Positions 8,485 through 16,401 of a stretch of DNA of 64,000 nt are shown piece after piece. The notes beneath the pieces were generated by a model, which saw nothing but the letters and a program-made list of their open reading frames with translations, was not told the DNA's origin and did no database searches. The translations under genes were made by a program, and so were the position numbers. The first letter of the stretch is position 1. Every line of letters starts with the position of its first letter. Origin of the DNA: Gemmatimonadaceae bacterium (GTDB taxonomy: Bacteria; Gemmatimonadota; Gemmatimonadetes; Gemmatimonadales; Gemmatimonadaceae); NCBI GenBank assembly GCA_035633115.1, contig DASQFN010000045.1, forward strand, positions 1 through 64,000, read 5' to 3'.

Positions 8485-10101
8485 ATGGACTACATCCGCC
8501 AGCTCGGCCCCGTTGTTCTCGACCACCGCTTCCGACGCCTCATGGAAGCCCTTCTCCGCACCGCGCAAAACGTCTACGACGTGCGAGACCTGGAATTCCG
8601 TTCGCGATGGGCCTCGACGTTCCAGCTTCTGCACGGTGGATCACCGCTCGCGGTGGGCGAGATCGCTGCCCGCCTACGCCTCACACACCCCGGCGTAATC
8701 GGCATCACCGACGAGATGATCTCGGCTGGAATCGTTCGCGCCGTACGCGATGAAGACGACGCCCGCCGGCGCATGATCGCTCTCACGCCAAAAGGACGGC
8801 GGATGGCGCCCGAGCTGTTCCGTGTCTGGAAAGAGCTCGGCGCCGCGCAGCGTGAGCGCTTTCTCGCGGCCGGATGCGATATCCTGCCGATCCTCGACAA
8901 GGTCGACGATGGACTGGAGCAGCGCAGTCTCGCGGAGGAAGTAATCGAGCGCCTTTCCCGAAAATCCAAAGACCGCAGTCTGAAAGAGCCCGGTAGGAAG
9001 TCCATCGCGAAAGGTCCTGCCCGGCGAGCACGCGCCGCCGCAGCTCGCTCGTTCTTGCTCCTCGCCGTTTGCGGATTCGGTGGTGTGGCGGTCCCTGCCT
9101 ATGCTCAGTCGGGACAGCAGACCTCCACGCCGTCGCCACAGCTCACCGCGGTCGCAAAGGAAGCGGTCATCTCGGCGCTCACCGACACGCTCATCGCCGG
9201 CTACATCTACGAGAAAACCGCGCGGATGCTCGCGGACACATTGCGCGCCGAGCTCAAGGCTGGGGCGTTTGACTGTTTCGCGACCGGCGACTCATTCGCT
9301 GAGCGGGTAACCACGACGCTCCGTCGAATCAGCAACGACAGACATCTGGGGCTCCACTACGGCGGCGGATCAGCGGAAGCCGGGCCAGTGCTTCGCCGGG
9401 TGCCCCGCTCGAGCGGAACCATTCAAACAGGTCCGGCGACTCCTCGACCGCAGCCGTCTGCCTCCGCCACGCCGACGCCTCGCAGAGTGAGAGTTTCCGA
9501 GAGCGGCGCTTATGGGTTCGGCCGCGCCGAGATACTCCCGGGCAACATCGGGTACCTCGAGCTTCCCGGGTTCTCCGGATCTCCCGAAGCGGTTGCCGTC
9601 GCCGATTCGATCATGAAGATGTTCGCAAACGTGAAAGCGCTGATCATCGACGTCGGGCAGAATCGCGGCGGCGGACCCGAGATGGTCCGGTATCTGTCTT
9701 CATACCTGTTCGACAAGCCGACTCATCTCGTGTCGACCTTCGCTCGCGGAATGGACGGGCCCAGTGAGCGACGGACATCGGAACGAGTCGGCGGCAAACG
9801 TCTGCCGAACACTCCCGTTATTGTCCTCACGAGCAAGCGCACGATTTCGGCGGCCGAGTCGTTTGCCTTCGGGCTCAAGGTCAAAAATCGCATCACGATC
9901 GTTGGCGAGCGGACAGCTGGCGGAGGCCATTTCGGAGGGTTCGTCTCGCTCCCCGAAGGCTTCCGGGTGTTTCTGCCGCGCGGCCGGACGTACGATCCCA
10001 AAACGAACCAGGGGTGGGAAGCGCAGGGCCTGAAACCGGACGTCGAGGTTAAATACGAGGATGCCCTTCGCACCGCAACGGAGCTCATCAAACGTCGCTG
10101 A
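8485..10101 (+). CDS. MarR-type HTH domain fused through a membrane segment to an S41-like protease domain
   Basis: 538 residues from ATG 8485; upstream codons in frame cross the 26-bp palindrome and are unlikely to be coding. Residues ~1-165 are a winged-helix MarR domain (FQLLHGGSPLAVGEIAARLR; ISAGIVRAVRDEDDARRR). A basic linker (KGPARRARAAAARS) precedes one hydrophobic segment at ~189-208 ending PAYAQ. Then comes a variable Pro/Ser/Thr-rich region and an S41 C-terminal-processing/tricorn-type core with NIGYLELPGFSG, DVGQNRGGGPEMV and probable nucleophile Ser455 in TISAAESFAFG. Positive-inside charge puts the DNA-binding part in the cytoplasm and the protease outside. The frame is unbroken. 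No close analogue comes to mind. Confidence 0.8.
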   Translation: MDYIRQLGPVVLDHRFRRLMEALLRTAQNVYDVRDLEFRSRWASTFQLLHGGSPLAVGEIAARLRLTHPGVIGITDEMISAGIVRAVRDEDDARRRMIALTPKGRRMAPELFRVWKELGAAQRERFLAAGCDILPILDKVDDGLEQRSLAEEVIERLSRKSKDRSLKEPGRKSIAKGPARRARAAAARSFLLLAVCGFGGVAVPAYAQSGQQTSTPSPQLTAVAKEAVISALTDTLIAGYIYEKTARMLADTLRAELKAGAFDCFATGDSFAERVTTTLRRISNDRHLGLHYGGGSAEAGPVLRRVPRSSGTIQTGPATPRPQPSASATPTPRRVRVSESGAYGFGRAEILPGNIGYLELPGFSGSPEAVAVADSIMKMFANVKALIIDVGQNRGGGPEMVRYLSSYLFDKPTHLVSTFARGMDGPSERRTSERVGGKRLPNTPVIVLTSKRTISAAESFAFGLKVKNRITIVGERTAGGGHFGGFVSLPEGFRVFLPRGRTYDPKTNQGWEAQGLKPDVEVKYEDALRTATELIKRR

Positions 10102-10168
10102 CGCTTTTGTGACGCAACCAGCATATCTTCTGCTCCCCGAGTCTCGGTTCTCGGCAGCGGAGCTCACG

Positions 10169-10269
10169 GCAGGTCAGGTTGTTGGGTGTACGCAGGTCAT
10201 GCTTTTGGATGTGCGCAGGTCATATTGTGAGTGCACGGCAGGTCATGATGATTGGACTACGGCGCGTCA
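10169..10269 (+). repeat. Phased direct repeats of GCAGGTCA, 23-bp period
   Basis: GCAGGTCA occurs exactly at 10169, 10192, 10215 and 10238, each 23 bases apart, with a degenerate fifth copy GCGCGTCA at 10262. The units share a longer core resembling GTGYRCGCAGGTCATG. The array lies between the MarR-S41 stop and etfB. A cooperative protein-binding array or a decayed tandem repeat are both possible. Confidence 0.8.
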
Positions 10270-10283
10270 TGACAACGGAGTGA

Positions 10284-10308
10284 GGGTCCGGAAGAGGGAG
10301 CCGGACCC
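10284..10308. terminator. Hairpin related to the one at 8361-8386
   Basis: Arms GGGTCCGG (10284-10291) and CCGGACCC (10301-10308) enclose a nine-base loop, followed by CCGCTTTGCG. It is 183 bases past the MarR-S41 stop, almost the same distance as the first hairpin from the gcdH stop, suggesting a repeated 3'-end element. Confidence 0.5.
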
Positions 10309-10351
10309 CGCTTTGCGTTCTGCACCCTCTGGCCCGCTTCTGGTATCTTTG

Positions 10352-10367
10352 TGTGAAATCTTTCACA
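10352..10367. promoter_or_regulatory. CRP/Vfr-type palindrome before etfB
   Basis: TGTGA-AATCTT-TCACA matches the CRP-family consensus TGTGA-N6-TCACA at all ten arm positions. It sits just upstream of the AAGGGA ribosome-binding site and 12 bases before the TTG start of etfB, with a possible -10 TATCTT at 10344. That position suggests repression or transcript-level control rather than classical activation. The symmetry would also suit a TetR/GntR-type fatty-acid regulator. Confidence 0.5.
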
Positions 10368-10379
10368 AGGGATGCCGGG

Positions 10380-11132
10380 TTGAAGATTGCCGTTTGTATC
10401 AAGCGTGTTCCCGACATGGACGTTCGCTTCAGGATCGGGGCGGATGGCACATCGCTCGATGACTCCGGGCTCAAATACGACATCAATGATTTCGACGCCT
10501 GGGCCGTGGAGGCTGCACTCCAGCTCAAGGAAAAGGCGGGTCAGGGCGAGGTAGTCATCCTCTCGCTCGGACCCGATGCTGCCGCCGAGACGATTCGGAA
10601 GGCCCTCAGCATGGGGGCGGACCGTGGAATTCATCTCAAGACAGATCGCATCCCGTTCGACGGATTTGCTATTGCTTCGGCACTCGTCTCCGAGCTGAAG
10701 GACGGCGGTTACGATCTGATCTTCTTTGGCAAGATGTCCCCCGACTCGTCGAACGGAGTTGTCGGTCCAATCGTCGCGGAGCTCCTCGGTCTTCCCTGCG
10801 TCACCGCGATCTCGAAGCTCGACATCGCCGATGGAAAAGGAACGGCGAAGCGTGAGCTCGAGGGCGCGCAGGAAATCGTCGAGTTTCCCCTGCCGGCCGT
10901 GCTGACTGTCGACGAGGGCCTGAATACCGCGCGGTATCCCTCGCTCAAGGGCATCATGGCCGCCAAGAAAAAGCCGCTGGATGTAAAGCCTGCGACACTC
11001 GGCGAGAATAAGGTCACGGTGCAGAAGCTCGAGCTGCCGCCGGAGCGCGCAGCTGGGCGGATAATCGGCGAAGGCTCGGCCGCGGTGCCGGACCTGATCA
11101 AGGCTCTTCAGACCGAGGCGAAGGTTCTCTGA
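10380..11132 (+). CDS. etfB: Electron transfer flavoprotein beta subunit
   Basis: 250 residues from TTG 10380, giving the canonical MKIAVCIKRVPD N-terminus and an AAGGGA ribosome-binding site eight bases upstream. A GTG at 10353 is also in frame but lies inside the palindrome and adds nine unconserved residues. With EtfA it accepts electrons from acyl-CoA dehydrogenases such as the gcdH product; EtfB binds AMP and docks partner enzymes through its recognition loop, here around residues 184-200 with GIMAAKKKPLDV. That lysine cluster is the type methylated by ETF-beta methyltransferases, one candidate for which lies at 14415. The stop overlaps etfA as TGATG. Confidence 0.95.
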   Translation: MKIAVCIKRVPDMDVRFRIGADGTSLDDSGLKYDINDFDAWAVEAALQLKEKAGQGEVVILSLGPDAAAETIRKALSMGADRGIHLKTDRIPFDGFAIASALVSELKDGGYDLIFFGKMSPDSSNGVVGPIVAELLGLPCVTAISKLDIADGKGTAKRELEGAQEIVEFPLPAVLTVDEGLNTARYPSLKGIMAAKKKPLDVKPATLGENKVTVQKLELPPERAAGRIIGEGSAAVPDLIKALQTEAKVL

Positions 11133-12118
11133 TGGCGAACATCTTTGCATTCGCGGAAGCTCGAAACGGTGAGCTGCGAAAAGTCGCGCTGGAGACGATA
11201 ACCGCCGCGCGCACGCTTGCCGACTCCACCGGTGGTGAAGTCCACGCACTCCTCGTCGGTGCACCTGGAATCGGCGCAAAGGCGGAACAGCTCGCGCAGC
11301 ATGGTGCGGACATCGTGATCCTCTGCGAGCATCCGGGATTCACGCAATACAATCCCGAGGCGACTGCAGCGCTGGCGGCCGAGCGAATAAAGGGTGGCGG
11401 CTATCGAGCCGCGGTGTTCACGACATCGGCGCAGGGTCGCGATCTCGCGCCGCGTGTGGCCGCGAAGCTGGGCGTAGGGCTGGTCACCGACGTAACCGGC
11501 CTGGAGCTCACGGGGGATACGCTCATCGTGAAGCACCCGATGAACATCGGCAAATTGATCGCAACCATCGCCATCGCGCACACGCCCGCCGTGATCGCCA
11601 TACGTCCCAACACGTTCACTCCGGCGCAGACGCCGACGGCCGGCCGCGTGGAAACGGCCGAGCCGGTTGGGGATCCGTCGGCATCGCGCGTCGTAGTGAA
11701 GGAGCTCGTGCAGGGAGGGGGAGGGAAACTCGACCTCGCGGATGCGCCGGTCATCGTCGCGGGCGGGCGTGGTCTCAAAGCGGCGGAGAACTTCAAGCTC
11801 GTCGAGGAGCTTGCCGACGCATTCGGCAACGCCGCCGTCGGCGCGACTCGCGCGGTGACCGACGACGGTTGGCGGCCGCACAGCGACCAGATCGGTCAGA
11901 CGGGGCGCCTTGTGAGTCCCGATCTGTACATCGCGGTAGGAATCTCCGGTGCGGTGCAGCATCTCGCGGGAATGCGCACTTCGCGGACGATCGTTGCGAT
12001 CAACAAAGACAAGGACGCGCCGATCTTCAATGTCGCGGACTACGGGATTGTCGGGGACGTCTTCGAAGTTGTCCCCGCTTTGACCGCGGCGGTGCGCGAA
12101 GCCAGAAAGGGACATTAA
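11132..12118 (+). CDS. etfA: Electron transfer flavoprotein alpha subunit
   Basis: 328 residues. The C-terminal FAD domain has the expected VVAGGRGLK start, [11 protein letters not shown], the QIGQTG turn, [19 protein letters not shown] and [10 protein letters not shown] segments. EtfA and EtfB form a soluble cytoplasmic flavoprotein carrying electrons from acyl-CoA dehydrogenases to ETF-quinone oxidoreductase. The ATG overlaps the etfB stop by one base, so the subunits should be made in equal amounts. Its own stop overlaps a nine-codon reading frame that leads into the ETF-QO gene. Confidence 0.96.
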   Translation: MANIFAFAEARNGELRKVALETITAARTLADSTGGEVHALLVGAPGIGAKAEQLAQHGADIVILCEHPGFTQYNPEATAALAAERIKGGGYRAAVFTTSAQGRDLAPRVAAKLGVGLVTDVTGLELTGDTLIVKHPMNIGKLIATIAIAHTPAVIAIRPNTFTPAQTPTAGRVETAEPVGDPSASRVVVKELVQGGGGKLDLADAPVIVAGGRGLKAAENFKLVEELADAFGNAAVGATRAVTDDGWRPHSDQIGQTGRLVSPDLYIAVGISGAVQHLAGMRTSRTIVAINKDKDAPIFNVADYGIVGDVFEVVPALTAAVREARKGH

Positions 12119-12147
12119 TGGAAGAGGAAGCGACCGCGCGTAAATGA
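12118..12147 (+). other. Nine-codon coupling peptide between etfA and ETF-QO (possible)
   Basis: ATG 12118 overlaps the etfA stop (TAATG) and opens a frame encoding MEEEATARK. Its TGA overlaps the ETF-QO start (ATGA). The GAAGAGGAAG inside it could also serve as ribosome-binding site for ETF-QO, which may be its only real job. Translation of the peptide is not demonstrated. Confidence 0.3.
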
Positions 12148-13808
12148 GCACCTTCCGCGTCGTTCCCAGCGAGTACCAGCCCCCACTTCCCACCGAGCGG
12201 CTGATCATTCGTGAGCCGCTCGATTCAGAAGCTGTTCCAATGGATGTCGTGTTCGTCGGTGGGGGACCGGCCGGACTTGCGGGCGCAATCGAGCTCGCCA
12301 ATCTCGTAAAGCAAGACAATGAAGCCGGTGGATCACTTGGCGAGATACAGATCGCCGTCCTCGAGAAAGCCCCCGGACTCGGCGAGCATTCGCTCTCGGG
12401 CGCAGTCGTAAATCCGATCGCGCTGCGCGCGCTCTTTCTTCAGTTGAAGGACAGCGATTTTCCGTTTCGCGCGCCGGTCACCAATGAGCGGGTCTATTTC
12501 ATGATGGGCGACCGCGCACAGCGGATCCCCGCGCCGCCGACGATGCAGAACCACGGCTACTTCATCGCGTCGCTGTCGGAGATCGTGCGGTGGCTCGGTG
12601 AGAAAGCCGAAGCGCTCGGCGTCAACGTCTTCACCGGATTTCCCGTTGCATCGCTGGCGATGGAGAACGACGAGGTGATCGGTGTGCGGACGGCGCCGGC
12701 TGGTCTGGGGCGCGACGGAACGCCGGGCAGCAGCTACTCGCCGCCGACGGACATTTCGGCGCGAGTCACCGTCCTTTCCGAAGGCACGCGCGGCTCGCTG
12801 TCGCAGGCGCTGATGGCATCCGAAAAAATCGGATCGGAGAATCCGCAGATCTTTGCTCTCGGTGTAAAGGAAATCTGGGAGACAAAAAAGCCGCTCGACG
12901 CGATCATTCACACGCTCGGCTGGCCGCTGCCGAAGGACGCGTTCGGCGGCAGCTTCATGTATCCGCTGACACCGACGCTCGTTGCGCTCGGCATCGTTGT
13001 CGGCATGGATTACAAGCAGACCACGCTCGACATCCACGAGCTGCTGCAGCGACTGAAGACTGCGCCGCTGTTTCGCGATTATCTCGAGGGCGGTGAAATG
13101 GTGGAGTGGGGCGCAAAGACGATTCCGGAAGGTGGTTATTACGCGCTGCCCGAGCGGCGCCACGGCAACGGATTTCTCATTGCGGGCGATGCCGCGGGAT
13201 TCGTGGAAGTCGCATCGCTCAAGGGCGTCCACTACGCGATGCAATCGGGAATCTTCGCGGCGCGCACGATCTTCGATGCACTGAAGAAAAACGACACGTC
13301 GCGCGAGGCGCTCGCCGGTTATGACTCGCTTGTGAACTCGAGCTACATCGTCAGCGATCTGAAAAAACGGCGCAACATGCGGCTCGCATTCCAGAAGGGC
13401 GGCCTGTACGGCGGCGGATTCAAGGCAACGCTCATGACGCTGACTGGGGGCGCGCTGCTCGGGAGAAAGATCGAGTCCGAGCCCGACGCGCACGTGGCAC
13501 GCGAGGTAGCGCCCGAGACTCGATTCGTCCCGGACGGCAAGCTGACCTTCAGCAAGCTCGACGCGAACTTCAAGTCACGCAACGCGACGCGCGATGATAT
13601 TCCTTCACACCTCGTCATTGGAAAGGACATTCCGCCCGAAGTCGCGACGCTCTATCAGCACATGTGCCCAGCCGGTGTCTACGAACGTGACGGCGATCGT
13701 CTCGTCGTCAGTCCTGCCAACTGCATCGACTGCAAGGCAACGGACGTGATCGGTCCGCGGTGGACGCCCCGCGAAGGCGACGCCGGACCACGATATCGAT
13801 TGATGTAG
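12144..13808 (+). CDS. Electron transfer flavoprotein-ubiquinone oxidoreductase
   Basis: 554 residues, full length. It has an N-terminal FAD motif (VVFVGGGPAGLAGAIELA), the EKAPGLGEHSLSGAV segment, quinone-binding-region features (GGSFMYPL, GDAAGFVEVASLKGVHYAM) and a C-terminal iron-sulfur domain. It moves electrons from ETF to membrane quinone. The cluster domain shows Cys508 (CPAGVYE), Cys527 and Cys530 (NCIDCKATD), but the usual fourth ligand, the last Cys of a C-x2-C-x2-C motif, is Thr533. The codon is ACG at 13740-13742. Either another residue binds, or the cluster differs in this lineage. It is the third gene of etfB-etfA-ETF-QO. Confidence 0.93.
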   Translation: MSTFRVVPSEYQPPLPTERLIIREPLDSEAVPMDVVFVGGGPAGLAGAIELANLVKQDNEAGGSLGEIQIAVLEKAPGLGEHSLSGAVVNPIALRALFLQLKDSDFPFRAPVTNERVYFMMGDRAQRIPAPPTMQNHGYFIASLSEIVRWLGEKAEALGVNVFTGFPVASLAMENDEVIGVRTAPAGLGRDGTPGSSYSPPTDISARVTVLSEGTRGSLSQALMASEKIGSENPQIFALGVKEIWETKKPLDAIIHTLGWPLPKDAFGGSFMYPLTPTLVALGIVVGMDYKQTTLDIHELLQRLKTAPLFRDYLEGGEMVEWGAKTIPEGGYYALPERRHGNGFLIAGDAAGFVEVASLKGVHYAMQSGIFAARTIFDALKKNDTSREALAGYDSLVNSSYIVSDLKKRRNMRLAFQKGGLYGGGFKATLMTLTGGALLGRKIESEPDAHVAREVAPETRFVPDGKLTFSKLDANFKSRNATRDDIPSHLVIGKDIPPEVATLYQHMCPAGVYERDGDRLVVSPANCIDCKATDVIGPRWTPREGDAGPRYRLM

Positions 13809-14411
13809 GTTCTCTATGGCGCTGGAGAAAGAGGGAGTGACAGGTTGCTCCAAACGTCCAACGCGCTTGGCGCAGCGATCCGACGCGCGCCTTCGGCTTA
13901 TCCCGCGATAGTGATCTTTCCGCAGGTCCCCAGTGATTCCTCGTGGGTAGGGATCCCGGCGCAGGTCGCAATGGGCGCGCTCGATAAGGCGGTCGCCGAG
14001 TTCCGCATCGATCCCGATCGCGTCTATCTGACCGGTTTGTCCATGGGCGGCAACGGCACATGGCATCTCGCGTACAATCATGCCGACCGGTTCGCGGCGA
14101 TTGCTCCGATTTGCGCGTTCGTCACCCCGCTTTCCACGAGGACTTTCAAGTCGGCAGTACCTGCGGACAGCGCCGCTGCGTTTTCAACGCTGGCGCGACG
14201 CATCGCAAAGCTTCCGACGTGGATCTTTCACGGCGAGATCGATCAGGCTGTCCCGGTGTCACAGTCCCGTCAGGCGGCGGAAGCCATCCGCAGCGCGGGA
14301 GGCGACGTCAGGTACACAGAGTTTCTCGGGATGGACCACAATGTCTGGGACGCGACGTATGCGTCACCACAATTTGTCACGTGGCTCTTCGCGCAGCGAC
14401 GCAAGCGATGA
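13809..14411 (+). pseudogene. 5'-truncated phospholipase/carboxylesterase-type esterase
   Basis: Reading on in the ETF-QO frame straight after its TAG gives VLYGAGERGSDRLLQTSN, plainly the (H)GAGERGSD oxyanion region of an alpha/beta-hydrolase, then LTGLSMGGNGTWH with the nucleophile Ser and a C-terminal GMDHNVWD His. All sequence before the oxyanion loop (signal peptide and first strands) is missing and its first His is Tyr. The only in-frame start nearby is TTG 13845, already inside the domain. It therefore looks like a gene beheaded by a deletion that fused it to the end of ETF-QO. Residual expression by read-through is possible but a stable enzyme is unlikely. Confidence 0.75.
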
Positions 14412-14414
14412 GCG

Positions 14415-15107
14415 CTATCTGGTCCGACCCAGCTCGTAAATATCGATCTTCTGGCTGATCTCCCCTACCTCGTAGGGGAACGTCTCCTTTCCCAGGAGCT
14501 CCAGACCGACATTCTCGCACTTCTCCAGAAATTCCGGCGCGGCGATGCGACCGGGATCGGCGATCAACGCGACGCCGTGCAGTGACAGCGTTCCCATCAG
14601 CACTGCCGGAAGGATCTTCGCGTACTCGCTCTCATAGAGAACGTCCGACGCGATCACCTTGTCGAAGTTCGTCGCGTCCGCGGGAAAGCTCCGCCAGTTC
14701 AGCATCTTGGCCTCTGGCGATTTGCCGAGGTTCTGAAATGCGTTCGCGCGCGTGAACGCCAGCGCATCCGTGTAGTAGTCGGACGCAAGTACCTCGTGTC
14801 CCGACGCAATCGCGGCCGTCGTCACGAGGCCCACTCCGCATCCGAGCTCGAGCAGACGCCGCCCATGTCCATTTCTGGCGAGAATCTGCTCCGCCAGGAT
14901 CGTCGACGCAGGCCAGATGTCCGCCCAGTAGGGAAGCCTCTCGTCCTCGACGAAATCCTCCTCTCGAATCAGATCGTCTGATTTCCGCGGCCGCAGAATG
15001 CTGAACGTCCGATCGCCGACAGGGACGTCTTCGATGACCGTGTCGAACCGCTTCTCCAGCGCCGCGACAAGGCGTTTGCCGCTGAGATCGTCGAGCGGCT
15101 GTGTCAC
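14415..15107 (-). CDS. SAM-dependent protein-lysine methyltransferase family (METTL20/ETF-beta type likely)
   Basis: 230 residues. It has the family-16 methyltransferase pattern: LPYWADIWPAS before motif I, LLELGCGVGLV for SAM binding, and the post-II SDVLYESEY. Bacterial members include the ETF-beta lysine methyltransferase (METTL20 homologue, characterised in Agrobacterium), which modifies lysines next to the EtfB recognition loop. etfB is 3.3 kb away and carries the matching lysine-rich loop, which supports that substrate. A related methyltransferase acting on another protein or a small molecule cannot be excluded. It faces the truncated esterase and precedes moeA's end by four bases on the other side, so it may be co-transcribed with moeA. 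Confidence 0.7.
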   Translation of the reverse strand: MTQPLDDLSGKRLVAALEKRFDTVIEDVPVGDRTFSILRPRKSDDLIREEDFVEDERLPYWADIWPASTILAEQILARNGHGRRLLELGCGVGLVTTAAIASGHEVLASDYYTDALAFTRANAFQNLGKSPEAKMLNWRSFPADATNFDKVIASDVLYESEYAKILPAVLMGTLSLHGVALIADPGRIAAPEFLEKCENVGLELLGKETFPYEVGEISQKIDIYELGRTR

Positions 15108-15111
15108 GGCG

Positions 15112-16401
15112 TCACTGAATCGCGAAATGCGACGTCATGCCCATGTCGTCGGTCAGCGGAAGTGCGTTGAGCATCGTTCCAGCCGGATTCGATGCGCTGT
15201 CTGCCGGGACCACGAGCAATGCATTGGCGCGCGCCATCGCAGTGAGCACGGCGGAGCTCTGCGATCCGGCCAGGTGCGCGATGTAGGCACCGTCGTCGGC
15301 GCGCGTGACGGTTGCCCGAAGAAAATGTGTGAGCCGCGTGGCAATATCGACCGGCTCGCCAAGACGAACCGGAATCAGCGCTCGATGCAGCGTTTCGTGG
15401 CCTGACATCTTCCGTATTACCGGCCGGGCAAATACCTCGAACGATACCATCGCCGAAACCGGATTCCCCGAGAACCCAAGCCACGGAATTCCGCGAAGCG
15501 TGCCGAAGGCCATCGGCGCGCCGGGCCGCATGCGTACTCTCCAGAAGTCGAGCTCGCCGCCCATCTCCGCAAAGACTGAGCGCATGTGATCTAGGTCTCC
15601 GACTGAAACGCCCGCCGAGGTAATGATGAGATCGACGCGCTCGTGCTGCGTGAGCTCGAGCTTCTCGCGCAGTGAAGACGGCGTATCGGCCGCAACGCCG
15701 AGGTCCACAGGCTCGCCACCAGCGTCTGCAATGAGCTCACGAAGCGTCCATGAATTCGCGTTGATGATCTTCGCCGCAGAGTCGGCCGGCGAATAACCAG
15801 CGAGCTCGACGAGCTCGTCACCCGAGCTCAAGATTGCAACGCGGGGCGTGCGGTACGCCCGGATTTCGCGGACCGCCGCGGCCGCGAGCACGCCGAGATG
15901 CGCAGCGCGGACCTCCGTGCCCGGCTCGAACAGCGTCTGTCCCTCGTTGAAATCCTCGCCGGCCCGCCGAATATTCCTTCCAAGGTCGCGAAGATCAGTG
16001 ACCCCGACGCGCTCTGCACCGCGGTCTGTATCCTCGATCCGAATTACCGTGTCGGCGCCGAGCGGAATTGGCGCGCCGGTCATTATCCGCATCGCTTCGC
16101 CTGCACCAAGCGGACGAAGCGCATGCTGTCCTGCCGCGATAGTAGCGACCACCTTCAGTTGTGGCCGCCCGGCGTCAATCGACGCCGCTCTTGGTGAGTG
16201 GAGATTATTCCCCGTCACAAGATCGGAGCTCCGCACGGCGTAGCCGTCCATGGACGAGTTGTCCCACGGCGGCGAGGTGGTGTTCGCCACAACCCTGTCC
16301 ACCAGAACGCGTCCCGCGGCCCGCTCCAACGGCACGGCCTCGGCGTCGAGCGGCTGAATCTTCCTGAGGATCCTCGCGCTCGCTTCGCCGACTGTGATCA
16401 T
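15112..16401 (-). CDS. moeA: Molybdopterin molybdenumtransferase
   Basis: 429 residues, typical length. Recognisable parts are PLERAAGRVLVDRVVA, the catalytic-region SPPWDNSSMDGYAVR, GEAMRIMTGAPIPLGADTV, STGDELV-like SSGDELVELAG, the TSAGVSVGDLDH segment and GFSGNPVSAM. MoeA inserts molybdate into adenylylated molybdopterin in the cytoplasm, the last step of molybdenum cofactor synthesis; the NapA-like enzyme at 61274 would need it. The ATG at 16401 overlaps the dacB stop by one base (TGATG), making an operon of the PTPS gene, dacB, moeA and possibly the methyltransferase. No other cofactor genes lie in the window. Confidence 0.95.
   Translation of the reverse strand: MITVGEASARILRKIQPLDAEAVPLERAAGRVLVDRVVANTTSPPWDNSSMDGYAVRSSDLVTGNNLHSPRAASIDAGRPQLKVVATIAAGQHALRPLGAGEAMRIMTGAPIPLGADTVIRIEDTDRGAERVGVTDLRDLGRNIRRAGEDFNEGQTLFEPGTEVRAAHLGVLAAAAVREIRAYRTPRVAILSSGDELVELAGYSPADSAAKIINANSWTLRELIADAGGEPVDLGVAADTPSSLREKLELTQHERVDLIITSAGVSVGDLDHMRSVFAEMGGELDFWRVRMRPGAPMAFGTLRGIPWLGFSGNPVSAMVSFEVFARPVIRKMSGHETLHRALIPVRLGEPVDIATRLTHFLRATVTRADDGAYIAHLAGSQSSAVLTAMARANALLVVPADSASNPAGTMLNALPLTDDMGMTSHFAIQ

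Noticed and set aside
10169-10269. CRISPR-like array
   Set aside because: Units are only about 8-14 bp with 9-15 bp in between, far smaller than CRISPR repeats and spacers, and there are no cas genes.
10353-10379. Alternative GTG start of etfB at 10353
   Set aside because: It lies inside the palindrome; the extra nine residues are not in EtfB proteins, whereas TTG 10380 gives the canonical N-terminus and has a ribosome-binding site.
12333-13493. 386-codon leftward frame opposite the ETF-QO gene
   Set aside because: It is the complement of an unambiguous, full-length ETF-QO. Residue composition is Arg/Asp-rich and shows no domain.
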